NCBI RefSeq assembly: GCF_023074175.1
Contig: NZ_JADPKS010000028.1
Coordinates: forward strand, 62,001-126,000
Reading direction: 5' to 3'
Origin: Bradyrhizobium sp. 139
GTDB lineage: Bacteria > Pseudomonadota > Alphaproteobacteria > Rhizobiales > Xanthobacteraceae
Length of the DNA stretch: 64,000 bases
The position numbers and the translations under genes are program-made. The notes under the pieces were generated by a model. The model saw only the letters and a list, made by a program, of their open reading frames with translations. It was not told where the DNA came from and did not search any database. Below are positions 16,480-28,510 of this stretch, one piece after another (positions within the stretch are counted from its first letter, which is position 1; each line of letters opens with the position of its first letter).

Positions 16480-17301
16480 TCAGCGCGTACCCGTCGCGCG
16501 CGGCGCGTTCTCGCGCGCGAGCAGCGTGCGGGTGGCGGCGGTCACGTCGGCCTGGCGCATCAGGCTCTCGCCGACCAGGAAGGTCGACATGCCGGCGCGT
16601 TCGAGCCGGCCGAGATCGGCGGACGTGAAGATGCCGCTCTCGCCGACCATCAGCCGCTCCGCAGGGATCAGCGGCGCCAGCGTCTCGCTGGTCGCGAGCG
16701 TGGTCTCAAAGGTGCGCAAATTCCGGTTGTTGACGCCGATCATCGGCGAACGCAGCTTCAGCGCGCGGTCGAGCTCGGCGCGGTCGTGGATTTCGATCAG
16801 CACATCCATGCCGTAGGCGAGGGCAGCGTCCTCGAGATCTTTGGCGGTGGCATCGTCGAGCGCGGCCATGATGATCAGGATGCAGTCGGCGCCATGCGCG
16901 CGCGCTTCAGTCACCTGGTAGGTGTCGAACATGAAATCCTTGCGCAGCACCGGGAGCGACGTCGCCGCGCGCGCCGCCACCATGAAGTCGAGATGGCCCT
17001 GGAACGATGGCGTGTCGGTCAGGACCGACAGACAGGCCGCGCCGCCGGCCTCATAGGCCTTGGCGAGAAGCGGCGGATCGAAATCGGCGCGGATCAACCC
17101 TTTCGACGGCGATGCCTTCTTGACCTCGGCGATCAGCGCGTAGTCGCCATTGGCGTGCTTGGCCTTGATCGCGCGCACGAAGCCGCGCGGGGCGGGTTGC
17201 GCCTTGGCCTTGGCCTCGACTTCCGGGAGCGGCTGCGCGCGCTTGGCGGCTGCGATCTCCTCGCGCTTGTACGCTTCGATCTTGGTCAGGATGTCCGACA
17301 T
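16480..17301 (-). CDS. trpC: Indole-3-glycerol phosphate synthase
   Basis: 273 residues, the usual length for a monofunctional TrpC. It converts carboxyphenylaminodeoxyribulose phosphate to indole-3-glycerol phosphate in tryptophan synthesis. Barrel motifs: [47 protein letters not shown] and [14 protein letters not shown]. It lies between trpD (7-base gap) and moaC (1-base gap). No trpF domain is fused. Confidence 0.97.
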   Translation of the reverse strand: MSDILTKIEAYKREEIAAAKRAQPLPEVEAKAKAQPAPRGFVRAIKAKHANGDYALIAEVKKASPSKGLIRADFDPPLLAKAYEAGGAACLSVLTDTPSFQGHLDFMVAARAATSLPVLRKDFMFDTYQVTEARAHGADCILIIMAALDDATAKDLEDAALAYGMDVLIEIHDRAELDRALKLRSPMIGVNNRNLRTFETTLATSETLAPLIPAERLMVGESGIFTSADLGRLERAGMSTFLVGESLMRQADVTAATRTLLARENAPRATGTR

Positions 17302-17308
17302 GTCAGGC

Positions 17309-18322
17309 TCAGCCGTTCGAAACCGCGATCAGATGCTTCAGTCGCGCGCTCGCGGCCCCGCTGTCGAGCGATTTGGCGCCGATCGCAACGCCCTCCTTGA
17401 GGTCCTTGGCGCGACCGGCCACGACCAGCGCGGCGGCGGCGTTTATCAGCGCCACATCACGATAGGGGCTCGGCTTGCCGTCGAGCACGCTCTGCAAGGC
17501 GATCGCATTGGCGTCGGCGTCGCCGCCCTTGAGCGCACCGGGATCGCAGCGCGACAGGCCGGCGTCTTCCGGCGTCACCTCGAAATTCCGGATCTCGCCA
17601 TTGTGGAGCGCGGAGACGAAGGTCGGGCCGGTGAGGGTGATCTCATCGAGGCCGTCGGAGCCGTGCACGACCCAGGCGGATTCGGAGCCGAGGTTCTTCA
17701 GCACTTGCGCCAGCGGCTGCACCCATTGCCGCGAGAACACGCCGACCATCTGCCGCTTTACGCCCGCCGGGTTCGACAGAGGGCCGAGCAGGTTGAAGAT
17801 CGTGCGCGTGGCGAGCTCGACCCGGGTCGGGCCGACGTTCTTCATGGCGGGATGATGGGCGGGGGCGAACATGAAGCCGATGCCGCATTCACGCACGCAG
17901 AGCCCCACCTGCTCAGGCCTGAGATCAATTTTCACGCCGAGCGAGGCCAGCACGTCGGCCGCGCCCGAGCGCGACGACAGCGCGCGGTTACCGTGCTTGG
18001 CCACCGGCAGGCCGGCGCCCGCGACGATGAAGGAGGCGCAGGTCGAGACGTTGACCGAGCCGGAGCCGTCGCCGCCGGTGCCGACGATGTCGACGGCTTC
18101 GGGCGGTGCCGTCACGGTCAGCATCTTGGAGCGCATCGCCGAGACGGCGCCGGTGATCTCGTCGACGGTCTCGCCGCGCACCCTGAGCGCCATCAGGAGG
18201 CCACCCATTTGCGAGGGGGTGGCCTCGCCGGACATCATGGCATCGAAGGCGGAAGCTGCTTCGTCACGCGACAGGCTGGCGCCGGTCGCCACTTTTCCAA
18301 TGATCGATTTCAGGTCGTCCAT
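17309..18322 (-). CDS. trpD: Anthranilate phosphoribosyltransferase
   Basis: 337 residues. It joins anthranilate to PRPP, the second step of tryptophan synthesis. Hallmarks: the glycine-rich PRPP loop [39 protein letters not shown], and [20 protein letters not shown]. It starts 14 bases downstream of the ppiD stop and is followed 7 bases later by trpC. Anthranilate synthase is not in this window; in rhizobia it is usually a separate fused trpEG gene. Confidence 0.97.
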   Translation of the reverse strand: MDDLKSIIGKVATGASLSRDEAASAFDAMMSGEATPSQMGGLLMALRVRGETVDEITGAVSAMRSKMLTVTAPPEAVDIVGTGGDGSGSVNVSTCASFIVAGAGLPVAKHGNRALSSRSGAADVLASLGVKIDLRPEQVGLCVRECGIGFMFAPAHHPAMKNVGPTRVELATRTIFNLLGPLSNPAGVKRQMVGVFSRQWVQPLAQVLKNLGSESAWVVHGSDGLDEITLTGPTFVSALHNGEIRNFEVTPEDAGLSRCDPGALKGGDADANAIALQSVLDGKPSPYRDVALINAAAALVVAGRAKDLKEGVAIGAKSLDSGAASARLKHLIAVSNG

Positions 18323-18336
18323 CGCGTGCTTTCAAC

Positions 18337-20235
18337 TCACTGGTTCGCGCCGGTCACCTGCGCGAAGGCGGCCTGATTAATCGTGGTCCCGATGTCGGTT
18401 TCGAGCTTGTTGACGTAGGAGGCGACCTGCTCGTCGGTTAGCGCGCGGTCGAGGCTGTCCTTCAGCTTCTTCACCGCGTCGGAGGCGGCGTCGAGCGCGG
18501 GTTCGACGATGTCTGTGACGCGGAAGATGATCACCTCGCTGCCGCCGCTCACGGCCGTCTGTCCGACTCCGTCCTTGGCAGTGCGGAAAACGGCCGAAAT
18601 GACGTTGGCGGGCACGCCGGCAGGCGAGTCGTCACGCTTGAAGCCGGTGGCGGTCTCGACCTTGGCGCTGATCGCGGCAGCTTCATCAGACAGCTTGTCG
18701 CCCTGTTCGAGCTTCTGCACCATCTCGGTCGCCTTGGTTTTCAGCTTGGCGGCGATCTGGTCCTGGCGCCAGCGCGCCTCAACCTGGTCGCGGACCTCGT
18801 CGAGATTGCGGTCGCGCGAGGGCGTGATGGCAAGCACGTCGTACCAGACATAGCCGCCCTTGAACGAGATTGAGTCGTTGTCGACCCCGACATCGGTGTT
18901 GAAGGCCTGCGACACCACGTCGAGGCCCTGCGGGATGCTGGAGACGGGCTGGCCGTTCGGAGCACGGCCGGAGCGGTCGACGGCGTCGACGGTCACGGCG
19001 GCAAGACCGAGCTTCTGCGCCGCGTCGATCACGCTGGCGCCGCCGCCGCGCTCGTCTTCCATCTTGTCGCGGAGATCGGCGATCTTGACGCGCGCGCGCT
19101 CGGTCGCGATCTCGCGCTTGATGTCGCCGACAACGCTGGCGTAGTTCGCCTCAGCGCCAGGCTCGATCTTGTCGACCTTGACGATCGCGGTGCCGAGACG
19201 GCCCTGGATCGGCTGGCTGATCTCACCGGCGGGAAGCGAGAAGGCGGCGTCTCCGACCGCGGGATCGAGCGAAGACTTGGTCACGAGGCCAAGGTCGACG
19301 TCGGACGCGCTCAGCCCGCGCTCCTTGCCGAGGTCCTCGAACGACATCCCGCCAGCAAGGCGCTCGCGCGCGGTCTGCGCCTCGGCCGCGTTGGGGAATA
19401 CGATCTGATGAATCTGGCGCTTCTCCGGCGTGCCGAGCCGGTCCTTGCGCTGATCGAACACTTTCTTGGCGTCCTCGTCGGAGACTTCGCTCCATTTGCC
19501 GATCTCTTCCGGCGAGACCACGACGAAGGAAATCTTGCGATATTCGGGCGCGCGGAACTGGACCTTGTGATCCTCGAAATAGGCGGCGAGCGTTTCGGGC
19601 GAGGGTGCGTCGATGGTGCCCGCCTGCGCGGCGTCGAGCCTGACGAATTCGATCGCACGCTGCTCGTTCTGGAACCGCGTCAGCACGTCAATCATGGCCT
19701 TCGGCGGTTCGAGGCCGGCGCCGATCGTGCCAGTGATCTGCCGGCGCAGCGACACCTTGCGTTGCTCGGAGACGTAGCGCTGCTCGGTGTAGCCGAAATT
19801 GCGGATCAGGGCCTGAAAGCGGTTCGGATCGAAGCTGCCGCCGACGCCCTTGAAGTTGGGGTCGTTCATGATGACCTGGCGGATCTGCTCGTCGGACTGG
19901 CCGAGCCCGATCCGGCGCGCCTCTTCATCGAGGGCGGCTTCCGCGATCGTCTGCTGGAGCACCTGGCGGTCGAGGCCGAAGGCGCGCGCCTGGTCGGGCG
20001 TCAGCGGCCGGCCGAACTGGCGGCTGATCTGTTGCAGCCGCTCGGTATAGGTCTGCCGGAACTCGTTCAACGAGATTTCGGTGCCGCCGACCTTGGCCAG
20101 GGTGGACTGCCCGAAGCCTTTGAAGATGTCGGCGATGCCCCAAACGCCGAAACTGATGATCAGCACACCCATCACCACGGCCATGATGGTCTTGCCGAGC
20201 CAGTTTGATGAGGCCTTGCGCATTCCTCGAAGCAT
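18337..20235 (-). CDS. ppiD: PpiD-like periplasmic SurA-N/parvulin folding factor
   Basis: 632 residues from ATG 20235 (MLRGMRKASSNWLGKTI). One N-terminal membrane anchor (about 14-36, MAVVMGVLIISFGVWGIADI) precedes a SurA-type chaperone domain (VGGTEISLNEFRQTYTERL). A parvulin PPIase region follows (about 260-360, RQIHQIVFPNAAEAQTARE, GDAAFSLPAGEISQPIQG), then a second chaperone segment. It assists folding of envelope proteins at the periplasmic face. It is the first gene of the ppiD-trpD-trpC-moaC operon and divergent from tpiA. Confidence 0.92.
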   Translation of the reverse strand: MLRGMRKASSNWLGKTIMAVVMGVLIISFGVWGIADIFKGFGQSTLAKVGGTEISLNEFRQTYTERLQQISRQFGRPLTPDQARAFGLDRQVLQQTIAEAALDEEARRIGLGQSDEQIRQVIMNDPNFKGVGGSFDPNRFQALIRNFGYTEQRYVSEQRKVSLRRQITGTIGAGLEPPKAMIDVLTRFQNEQRAIEFVRLDAAQAGTIDAPSPETLAAYFEDHKVQFRAPEYRKISFVVVSPEEIGKWSEVSDEDAKKVFDQRKDRLGTPEKRQIHQIVFPNAAEAQTARERLAGGMSFEDLGKERGLSASDVDLGLVTKSSLDPAVGDAAFSLPAGEISQPIQGRLGTAIVKVDKIEPGAEANYASVVGDIKREIATERARVKIADLRDKMEDERGGGASVIDAAQKLGLAAVTVDAVDRSGRAPNGQPVSSIPQGLDVVSQAFNTDVGVDNDSISFKGGYVWYDVLAITPSRDRNLDEVRDQVEARWRQDQIAAKLKTKATEMVQKLEQGDKLSDEAAAISAKVETATGFKRDDSPAGVPANVISAVFRTAKDGVGQTAVSGGSEVIIFRVTDIVEPALDAASDAVKKLKDSLDRALTDEQVASYVNKLETDIGTTINQAAFAQVTGANQ

Positions 20236-20458
20236 TTGGTCCAACTTATTTGGCAGGAGGGGAACGGGAGCGCGTCTTAATGCAGATTCCGCAGAAGCGC
20301 GTCACCAAATTGATAGATCATCATAAAGTGGCAGCTTTCCCCCCGCAACCTCAGGTCAGGCGGTCTCTCGAAGCTGCGGTTAAAAGCCCTTAGCTCTCTG
20401 GAACTGCCGCAACAGCTCTGCTAGCGCATGCACAAACCTCATTTTGCTGGAAATTGAC

Positions 20459-21214
20459 ATGACCGATGCCATCCGACCGCTGATCGCCGGCAACTGGAAA
20501 ATGAACGGCCTCAAGGGCTCGGCTGCCGAATTCGACGCCATGCTCAAGGGCGCGGCGGAGGTGGCCGCCAAAGCCGACTTGCTGATCTGCCCGCCGGCGA
20601 CCCTGATCGCGGCCTATGCCGGCATGGCGAGCGGCAAAAAGGTCGCGGTGGGGGCGCAGGATTGCCACCCCGAGGCCTCCGGCGCCCATACCGGCGATAT
20701 CGCCGCCGAAATGCTGACAGACGCGGGCGCGACCGCCGTCATCGTCGGCCATTCCGAGCGTCGGGCCGACCACGGCGAGGGCGATGCGCTGATCCGGCAG
20801 AAGGCCGAGGCCGCCTGGCGCGCTGGCGCGACGGCGATCGTCTGCATCGGCGAAACGCAAGGCCAGCGCGATGCCGGCCAAACCCTGGACATCGTGCGCA
20901 GCCAGCTTGAGGGCTCCCTGCCGGACGGCTCGACCGCCGCCAACCTGGTCGTGGCCTACGAGCCGGTCTGGGCGATCGGCACCGGCCTGACCCCGACCGC
21001 CCGGGATGTCGAGCAGATTCATGGCTTTATCCGGGAACTCCTGACCTCCCGGTTCAGGGCGGACGGGGCGAAGATGCGCATCCTGTACGGCGGCTCGGTC
21101 AAGCCGTCGAACGCGACCGAGCTGATGGCCGTGAAAAACGTCAACGGCGCGCTGGTCGGCGGCGCCAGCCTGAAGGCGGCCGATTTCCTTGCGATTGCGA
21201 AGGGCTGCCCCTAG
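20459..21214 (+). CDS. tpiA: Triosephosphate isomerase
   Basis: 251 residues from ATG 20459. It interconverts dihydroxyacetone phosphate and glyceraldehyde 3-phosphate. Catalytic residues are visible: the lysine of [11 protein letters not shown], the histidine of VIVGHSERR, the glutamate of [13 protein letters not shown], and the phosphate loop [16 protein letters not shown]. It is divergent from ppiD, with a 223-base promoter region, and is followed 140 bases later by secG. Confidence 0.97.
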   Translation: MTDAIRPLIAGNWKMNGLKGSAAEFDAMLKGAAEVAAKADLLICPPATLIAAYAGMASGKKVAVGAQDCHPEASGAHTGDIAAEMLTDAGATAVIVGHSERRADHGEGDALIRQKAEAAWRAGATAIVCIGETQGQRDAGQTLDIVRSQLEGSLPDGSTAANLVVAYEPVWAIGTGLTPTARDVEQIHGFIRELLTSRFRADGAKMRILYGGSVKPSNATELMAVKNVNGALVGGASLKAADFLAIAKGCP

Positions 21215-21354
21215 CTAACCTCAAAGCGCGGCCGCGGCTGATCTGGGGTGGCAATGCCGTTTCCGATCGTGTAACACCGCGCAACTTCAGGAAAACCCGC
21301 GAAGCGCGATCGGCTGCCGGCACCGGCGCTGTCGGCTTGTGACGGAAGGGTACT

Positions 21355-21741
21355 ATGCAGACTGTTGTCATTGTCATTCACCTCATGATCGTCGTCGTCA
21401 TGATCGGCGCCGTCCTGCTCCAGAAATCGGAAGGCGGCGGCCTCGGCATGGGGGGAGGTGCAGGCTTCATGTCGAGCCGCGGCACCGCGAATCTTTTGTC
21501 GCGGACGACTGCTGTTCTGGCCGTGGGCTTCTTCCTCACCAGCCTGTTCCTGTCCTGGTACGCCGGCTACGACCGCAAGCCGTCCTCGATCATCGGCCAG
21601 CCGACGTCGCAGACCCAGCCCGCCGGTGGCGGGCCGATCGCGCCGCCGACCTCGGGCGGCATTCTGGATTCGTTGAAGAAGTCGGATGAGCAGCAGCAGA
21701 ACCAGGCGCCCGCCGGCCCGCAGGTGCCGCGCTCGCAATAA
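21355..21741 (+). CDS. secG: Preprotein translocase subunit SecG
   Basis: 128 residues. Two membrane helices (MQTVVIVIHLMIVVVMIGAV and about 53-72) flank the conserved cytoplasmic loop LLQKSEGGGLGMGGGAGF with the FMSSRGTANLLSR motif. A proline/glutamine-rich C-terminal tail follows, as usual in rhizobia. It stimulates SecYE protein export. It lies between tpiA and pyrG on the same strand, a common alphaproteobacterial order. Confidence 0.93.
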   Translation: MQTVVIVIHLMIVVVMIGAVLLQKSEGGGLGMGGGAGFMSSRGTANLLSRTTAVLAVGFFLTSLFLSWYAGYDRKPSSIIGQPTSQTQPAGGGPIAPPTSGGILDSLKKSDEQQQNQAPAGPQVPRSQ

Positions 21742-21895
21742 AGCAGGGGGGCCATGCAGGGGGACTTCTACCGTCCTGCATCAACAATCCCCATCAAGGC
21801 TCTGTCATCACTCTTTGTTTTGGTTCACCCACAGGCCCGCAAAATCTTTGGGGCGGAATACGAATCGCTTTGGCGAATCGGATTCGAGGGATTAG

Positions 21896-23539
<1,644 letters not shown>

Positions 23540-23622
23540 CGCATTCTCGCCCTTTGACGATTGCGACGTTTGTTGCGACAACTCTCTGCCGCAAGAACAG
23601 CAATGCAGGGAGTTGAACTTCG

Positions 23623-23949
23623 ATGATCTACGAAATGCGCGTCTATCGCTGCGTGCCCGGCCGTTTGCCGGCGCTGCTGAAGCGGTTCGAGACGGTGACG
23701 CTGAAGCTTTGGGAAAAGCACGGCATTCGCCAAGCCGGGTTCTTCACCACGCTGATCGGTGAATCCAACCAGGAGCTGACCTATTTCCTGGCCTGGGACT
23801 CGCTCGCCGAGCGCGAGAAGAAGTGGGGTGCGTTCATGACCGATCCGGACTGGATGGATGCGCGAGCGAAGTCGGAGGCGGACGGCCAGATCGTCGGCAA
23901 CATCGTCAGCCAGTTCCTGACGCCGACGGCCTTCTCGTCGGTGAAGTAG
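23623..23949 (+). CDS. NIPSNAP-family protein
   Basis: 108 residues forming one ferredoxin-like NIPSNAP domain: [40 protein letters not shown] and [16 protein letters not shown]. These are small dimeric alpha/beta-barrel proteins of uncertain biochemical role. AGGGAG precedes the start. It lies between pyrG and kdsA on the same strand. Confidence 0.88.
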   Translation: MIYEMRVYRCVPGRLPALLKRFETVTLKLWEKHGIRQAGFFTTLIGESNQELTYFLAWDSLAEREKKWGAFMTDPDWMDARAKSEADGQIVGNIVSQFLTPTAFSSVK

Positions 23950-24070
23950 GGCACCCCGGAAGCCTTGCGGAGAGCTTTGGCGCAATCCTGATATTCGAAT
24001 GGCCGGGCCGAATAGGGTTGATCCGACCTGTTCGGCCGCTATGGTCGCGGCGAAACGAGGGAAATTGGCC

Positions 24071-24922
24071 TTGAGCTCTTCGAATTCAGCAGCGCCGGTC
24101 GTCACCATTGGCACGGTCAAGTTCGGCAATGATCTGCCGATCTCGATCATTGCCGGGCCGTGTCAGCTCGAAAGCCGCCAGCATGCGCTGGAGGTGGCCT
24201 CCGCGCTGAAGGAGATCGCCGCGCGGCTGAAGATTGGCCTCGTGTACAAGACCTCGTTCGACAAGGCCAACCGCACCAGCGCGTCGGCTGCCCGCGGTCT
24301 CGGGCTCGCACAGTCGCTGCCGATCTTCGCCGAGATCCGCGCCTCGCTCGGCTTGCCGGTCCTGACCGACGTGCATGACGCTGCGCAGTGCGCCGAGGTG
24401 GCGCAAGCCGTGGACATCCTCCAGATCCCGGCCTTCCTGTGCCGGCAGACCGATCTGCTGCTGGCGGCGGCCGCGACGGGCAAGGTCGTCAACGTCAAGA
24501 AGGGGCAATTTCTCGCGCCCTGGGACATGGCGAATGTCGTGACCAAGATCACGAGTGCTAACAACCCCAACGTGCTCGTCACCGAGCGCGGCGCCTCGTT
24601 CGGCTACAACACGCTGGTCTCCGACATGCGTGCGCTGCCGATCCTGGCGCGCACCACCGGCGCGCCCGTGATCTTCGACGCCACCCATTCGGTCCAGCAG
24701 CCCGGCGGGAAGGGGACTTCCTCCGGCGGCGAGCGCGAATTCGTCCCGGTGCTCGCACGCGCGGCTGTTGCCGTAGGCGTTGCCGGCGTCTTCATCGAGA
24801 CCCATCCCGATCCTGATCGCGCACCCTCGGACGGGCCCAACATGGTGCCGCTGCGCGAATTCGAAGGACTGATTCGCACGCTGATGGCGTTCGACGCGCT
24901 GGCAAAAAGCACAATGCGCTGA
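24071..24922 (+). CDS. kdsA: 3-deoxy-8-phosphooctulonate (KDO-8-P) synthase
   Basis: 283 residues from TTG 24071, chosen because GAGGG lies 9 bases upstream and the length then fits the family; ATG 24041 is possible. It condenses PEP and arabinose 5-phosphate for lipopolysaccharide KDO. Motifs: [65 protein letters not shown] and [19 protein letters not shown]. The stop overlaps the start of the MFS gene (TGATG), so the two are translationally coupled. Confidence 0.95.
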   Translation: MSSSNSAAPVVTIGTVKFGNDLPISIIAGPCQLESRQHALEVASALKEIAARLKIGLVYKTSFDKANRTSASAARGLGLAQSLPIFAEIRASLGLPVLTDVHDAAQCAEVAQAVDILQIPAFLCRQTDLLLAAAATGKVVNVKKGQFLAPWDMANVVTKITSANNPNVLVTERGASFGYNTLVSDMRALPILARTTGAPVIFDATHSVQQPGGKGTSSGGEREFVPVLARAAVAVGVAGVFIETHPDPDRAPSDGPNMVPLREFEGLIRTLMAFDALAKSTMR

Positions 24923-26133
24923 TGCACCAGCCTGTGACGAGGCCGTCCTCCGACCAGAAGTTTCCGCCCGCGATCAATATCATCGCGCTCGCCGGATTCT
25001 CGGCGGCGTTGTCGACGCGGGCGCTTGATCCTGTCCTGCCGCATGTCGCGGACGACTTCGCGATCAGCATCACGACGGCGGCGAGCATCGCGGCCGGATT
25101 CGCCTTGATCTACGCGCTGGTTCAGCCGGCCATCGGAGCGGCTGCCGACCTGTTCGGCAAGGCGCGATTGATGACGCTGTGCCTGGCGCTGCTCGGCGTC
25201 GCCTGCATTCTCGGCGCGCTCGCCAGCTCCTTCTCGGGCCTGTTCGCGAGCCGCATCCTGGCCGGCATCGCCGCGGGCGGCGTGTTTCCCGTCGCACTCG
25301 GCCTGACCGCCGACCTCGTTGCGCCCGCCAAGCGGCAGGTCGCGATCGGGCGCACGATGGCCGGTTCGATGACCGGCAATCTGCTCGGCTCATCCGCCAG
25401 CGGAATCATTGGCGATCTCATCGGGTGGCGCGGCGTGCTCGCGATCCTCGGGGCACTCGGCCTCATTGCGGCCGTCGCGGTTGCGGCGGGCTTTCGTGGT
25501 GCCGCGCTGACGGCACCGCCGAAGACCGACCTGAAAACCTTGAGGCAGGGCTACCGCACCATCTTCGCCAATCCCAACACGCGCTTCTGCTACTCGGCCG
25601 TGTTCGTGGAAGGCTGCTGCGTGTTCGGCCTGTTTCCCTTCATAGCCGCTTTCCTGTTCGATCTCGGCGAGAAATCTCTGTCGATCGCGGGCGTCGTGAT
25701 CGCGGGTTTTGCGGTCGGTGGGTTGTTCTACACCTTGACGGTATCGCGCTTCCTGCCGCGGCTCGGCGTCAAGGGCATGATGATCGCGGGCGCGAGCCTC
25801 GTGGGGTTGCAGCTCGGCGTGCTCGCCTTCGGTCCTGGCTGGAAGCTGCAATTCGTCAGCATGCTGGCGATGGGCTGGGGCTTCTACATGATCCATGGCT
25901 GTTTGCAGGTGTTCGCCAGCGAGCTGTCGATCGGGGCGCGGGCGACGGCGATGTCGCTGCACTCGTTTTTCTTTTTCATGGGGCAGACCGTCGGTCCGCT
26001 CGCCTATGGGTTCGGCCTCGCGCATGCCGGCAAAGGACCGACCCTGCTTACGAGCGCGGGAATCATGGTGGTGCTGGGCCTCGTCTGCGCCCGCCTGCTC
26101 AAACAGCGGGCACCTTCTGACGCGCGCGCCTGA
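24922..26133 (+). CDS. Major facilitator superfamily transporter
   Basis: 403 residues with about 12 membrane helices. NIIALAGFSAALSTRALDPV opens helix 1. The loop 2-3 region AAADLFGKARLMTL is a degenerate MFS signature. The layout resembles drug-efflux type MFS proteins (DHA1 group). The start overlaps the kdsA stop. The substrate cannot be read from sequence; a link with KDO or sugar metabolism is only suggested by position. Confidence 0.85.
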   Translation: MHQPVTRPSSDQKFPPAINIIALAGFSAALSTRALDPVLPHVADDFAISITTAASIAAGFALIYALVQPAIGAAADLFGKARLMTLCLALLGVACILGALASSFSGLFASRILAGIAAGGVFPVALGLTADLVAPAKRQVAIGRTMAGSMTGNLLGSSASGIIGDLIGWRGVLAILGALGLIAAVAVAAGFRGAALTAPPKTDLKTLRQGYRTIFANPNTRFCYSAVFVEGCCVFGLFPFIAAFLFDLGEKSLSIAGVVIAGFAVGGLFYTLTVSRFLPRLGVKGMMIAGASLVGLQLGVLAFGPGWKLQFVSMLAMGWGFYMIHGCLQVFASELSIGARATAMSLHSFFFFMGQTVGPLAYGFGLAHAGKGPTLLTSAGIMVVLGLVCARLLKQRAPSDARA

Positions 26134-26267
26134 CGAAGTATTGGATTACCGATTCCTGCATTTTTCCGTGGAAGAACGGTAGCGCAATCCCTTCGATCTT
26201 TAATCAAATCTCACCCTTCGATCCCTGAAGTGCCGGCAAGTCGTCGGTTGCGGCATCATCTGCGTAG

Positions 26268-26289
26268 CCGAGCGCGCCCTATCGCTCGG
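26268..26289. terminator. Hairpin between convergent MFS and CitE-like genes
   Basis: A 7-bp stem CCGAGCG / CGCTCGG with an 8-base loop, midway between the convergent stops at 26133 and 26346. There is no T run, so termination is only suggested. The rest of the 212-base gap shows no gene. Confidence 0.4.
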
Positions 26290-26345
26290 ACCCCGTTCCC
26301 CGGATGCAGCCTGGCTTGCGGCGTGGCGCGCTGAGGCCGGCAAAA

Positions 26346-27251
26346 TCAACGAGACCGATGCGCCCGCGCAGCGATCGCTTGCGCGCGCTCGAGGAGTGCT
26401 TCTGCCCGCTGAACGATCGGGATGTCGATCATCTTGCCATCGATGGCGAAGGAGGCGCGCCCTTCGGCCGCCGCCTGCTTGTTGAGTGTAACGACCCGCT
26501 CCGCGTCAGCCACCTCATGTGGGGATGGGCTGAAACCCGCGTTGAGGATCGGCACCAGAGATGGGTGAATACAGGCAGAGCCCACGAATCCAAAATCCGC
26601 TGACCGCCTCACGATCCTGGTATAGCCTTCCAGATCGGAGAAATCGGCTACCGAGCCGATGGTGCCGAGCGGCATGATACCCGCGGCTCGCGCTGCCTGC
26701 ACAATCTGTTGCTTGGGCATCAACAGGGTCTCTTCCGTCGGCTTGGCGCCGATGGCGGTCGCATAATCTTCTGCCCCCAATGAAATGCCCGCCAGCCGCG
26801 GGATCGACCGCGCGATGTCATGGGCCCTGGAGAGCGGTCCCGGCGCCTCGATCAGGCCGACGAACCAGATCTTGCCGAGGGGCAAACCGCGATCGATCTC
26901 CAATCTTGTCACCATTTCGTCGAGCAGGCGCAGATGCTCGGCGCCTTCGACCTTGGTGATCTTGATCGCGTCCACGCCGGGGATGACGGCCGCTTCCAGA
27001 TCGGGCACCGCCAATTCGAGCGGCTGGTTGATCCGCACCATGACGTCCGAATTCCCGGTGTCGCGAAAGCGCTTCACGATGCCGGGTATCAGCGCGCGGG
27101 CGTTCGCTTTTTCAGCAAGCGGGACACTATCCTCGAGATCGATGATCAGTGCGTCCGCGCCACGCTCGACGGCTTTGACGACGAACCGCTCCACGTTCGC
27201 GGGTACGAACAGCGCCGAGCGCCAGACCGGGAATTTTCGTTGAACTGTCAT
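26346..27251 (-). CDS. HpcH/HpaI-CitE-family (citramalyl/malyl-CoA-type) lyase
   Basis: 301 residues. CitE-like TIM barrel: RSALFVPANVERFVVKAVER, ALIIDLEDSVPLAEKANARA (metal/CoA contact), MVRINQPLELAVPDLEA, WFVGLIEAPGPLSRAHDI and LAGISLGAEDYATAIG. This family cleaves 3-hydroxyacyl-CoA thioesters such as citramalyl- or malyl-CoA to acetyl-CoA or propionyl-CoA plus an oxoacid. It is the last gene of a five-gene overlapping operon; its ATGA start overlaps the CoA-transferase stop. The exact substrate is not known. Confidence 0.88.
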   Translation of the reverse strand: MTVQRKFPVWRSALFVPANVERFVVKAVERGADALIIDLEDSVPLAEKANARALIPGIVKRFRDTGNSDVMVRINQPLELAVPDLEAAVIPGVDAIKITKVEGAEHLRLLDEMVTRLEIDRGLPLGKIWFVGLIEAPGPLSRAHDIARSIPRLAGISLGAEDYATAIGAKPTEETLLMPKQQIVQAARAAGIMPLGTIGSVADFSDLEGYTRIVRRSADFGFVGSACIHPSLVPILNAGFSPSPHEVADAERVVTLNKQAAAEGRASFAIDGKMIDIPIVQRAEALLERAQAIAARAHRSR

Positions 27252-28510
27252 GTCCTGGTTTCCTTCACAAGGCCCGAGGCGAGGGCGGTATCGATCTCGT
27301 CGGAGCTGAGGCCGGATTCGGCCAAGATGGTGCGGCTGTGCTGTCCGAGCCGTGGCGCCGGCGTCCGGATGCTGCCCGGCGTTTCGGACAGGCGCACCGG
27401 AACGGCGTGCATCGGGAACGTTCCCATGTCCTCGTCGGGATAGTCGGCCAGCAGTTCGCGGGCCCGAACGTGGCGATCGTTCATCAATCGCACGGTATCG
27501 TTGACCGGACCGATGGTCACCTCGGCCGCTTCGAAGAAAGCCACGTTGTCATCGACCGTCCGCGTCGCAATGAAATCGCCGATGATCTTGTCCAGTTCGG
27601 CGACATGGACGAGCCTCTGTTCGTTAGTCCTGAACCGCGGATCATCGCAAAGCTCGGGGCGGCCGATTGAACGCAGCACCCGCATTGCCATACCTTGCGT
27701 GGAAGCCGACAGGCAAACCCAACCGCCATCGAGTGTACAATAGACGTTGCGCGGCACCGAGCCGCTTGAGCGGCTCCCGCTGCGCGGCTTGACCACGCCG
27801 GTCAAACGATAATTTGCCGCCTGAGGACCGAGCGAGTTGACGATCGGGTCGAGCAGCGGCAGATCGATCACCTGTCCTTTTCCGCCGTTGATTTCGACTT
27901 CCCGCAACGCCGCCATGGCTGCGAACGCTCCGGTGAGACCGGACAATGCGTCCGCGAGATACATCGGCGGCAACACCGGCTCGCGATCAGGGAATCCGTT
28001 CATCTCGGCGAAGCCGGAAAAGCCTTCCACCAGCGTCCCGAAGCCGGGGCGGCGATGATAAGGGCCGGTCTGTCCCCATCCCGATATTCGAACGATCACG
28101 AGCTTGGGCTCGAGCCGTAGCAGTTCTTCGGGAGGAAGCCCCATCTGCTCGAGCGTACCGGGACGGAAGCTTTCAATCAGCATCGCTGCGCCGGGAATGA
28201 GCTTGCGAATCAGCGGCACCGCTTCATCGCGACGAAATTCCAGACAGATGCTGCGCTTGTTGCGCGAATGTATCTTCCAGTTCGTTTCGACACCCTTTGT
28301 ACGCCAGCCACGCAGGGTATCGCCTTCGCGCGGTTCGACCTTGACGACATCGGCGCCGAAGTCGGCGAGATGCTGGGTGAGCAGATTGCCCGCGACCAGC
28401 CTCGAAAGGTCGACGACGCGAAGCCCTGTCAGCGGGCCGCGGACGCCGGGCGTATAGTCGCCCCGATGCAGTCCGCTTTCGGGTGAGGTGGCGTCAGTGA
28501 GATTTGCCAT
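27248..28510 (-). CDS. CaiB/BaiF family III CoA-transferase
   Basis: 420 residues. Family features: GPLTGLRVVDLSRLVAGNLL, LADFGADVVKVEPREGDTL, IESFRPGTLEQMGL, and the catalytic aspartate D187 in MYLADALSG. It moves CoA between carboxylic acids through a glutamyl/aspartyl-anhydride type mechanism. Its partner lyase overlaps its 3' end and the ABC ATPase overlaps its 5' end by 17 bases. The likely job is to activate the imported acid to its CoA thioester before cleavage by the lyase. Confidence 0.9.
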   Translation of the reverse strand: MANLTDATSPESGLHRGDYTPGVRGPLTGLRVVDLSRLVAGNLLTQHLADFGADVVKVEPREGDTLRGWRTKGVETNWKIHSRNKRSICLEFRRDEAVPLIRKLIPGAAMLIESFRPGTLEQMGLPPEELLRLEPKLVIVRISGWGQTGPYHRRPGFGTLVEGFSGFAEMNGFPDREPVLPPMYLADALSGLTGAFAAMAALREVEINGGKGQVIDLPLLDPIVNSLGPQAANYRLTGVVKPRSGSRSSGSVPRNVYCTLDGGWVCLSASTQGMAMRVLRSIGRPELCDDPRFRTNEQRLVHVAELDKIIGDFIATRTVDDNVAFFEAAEVTIGPVNDTVRLMNDRHVRARELLADYPDEDMGTFPMHAVPVRLSETPGSIRTPAPRLGQHSRTILAESGLSSDEIDTALASGLVKETRT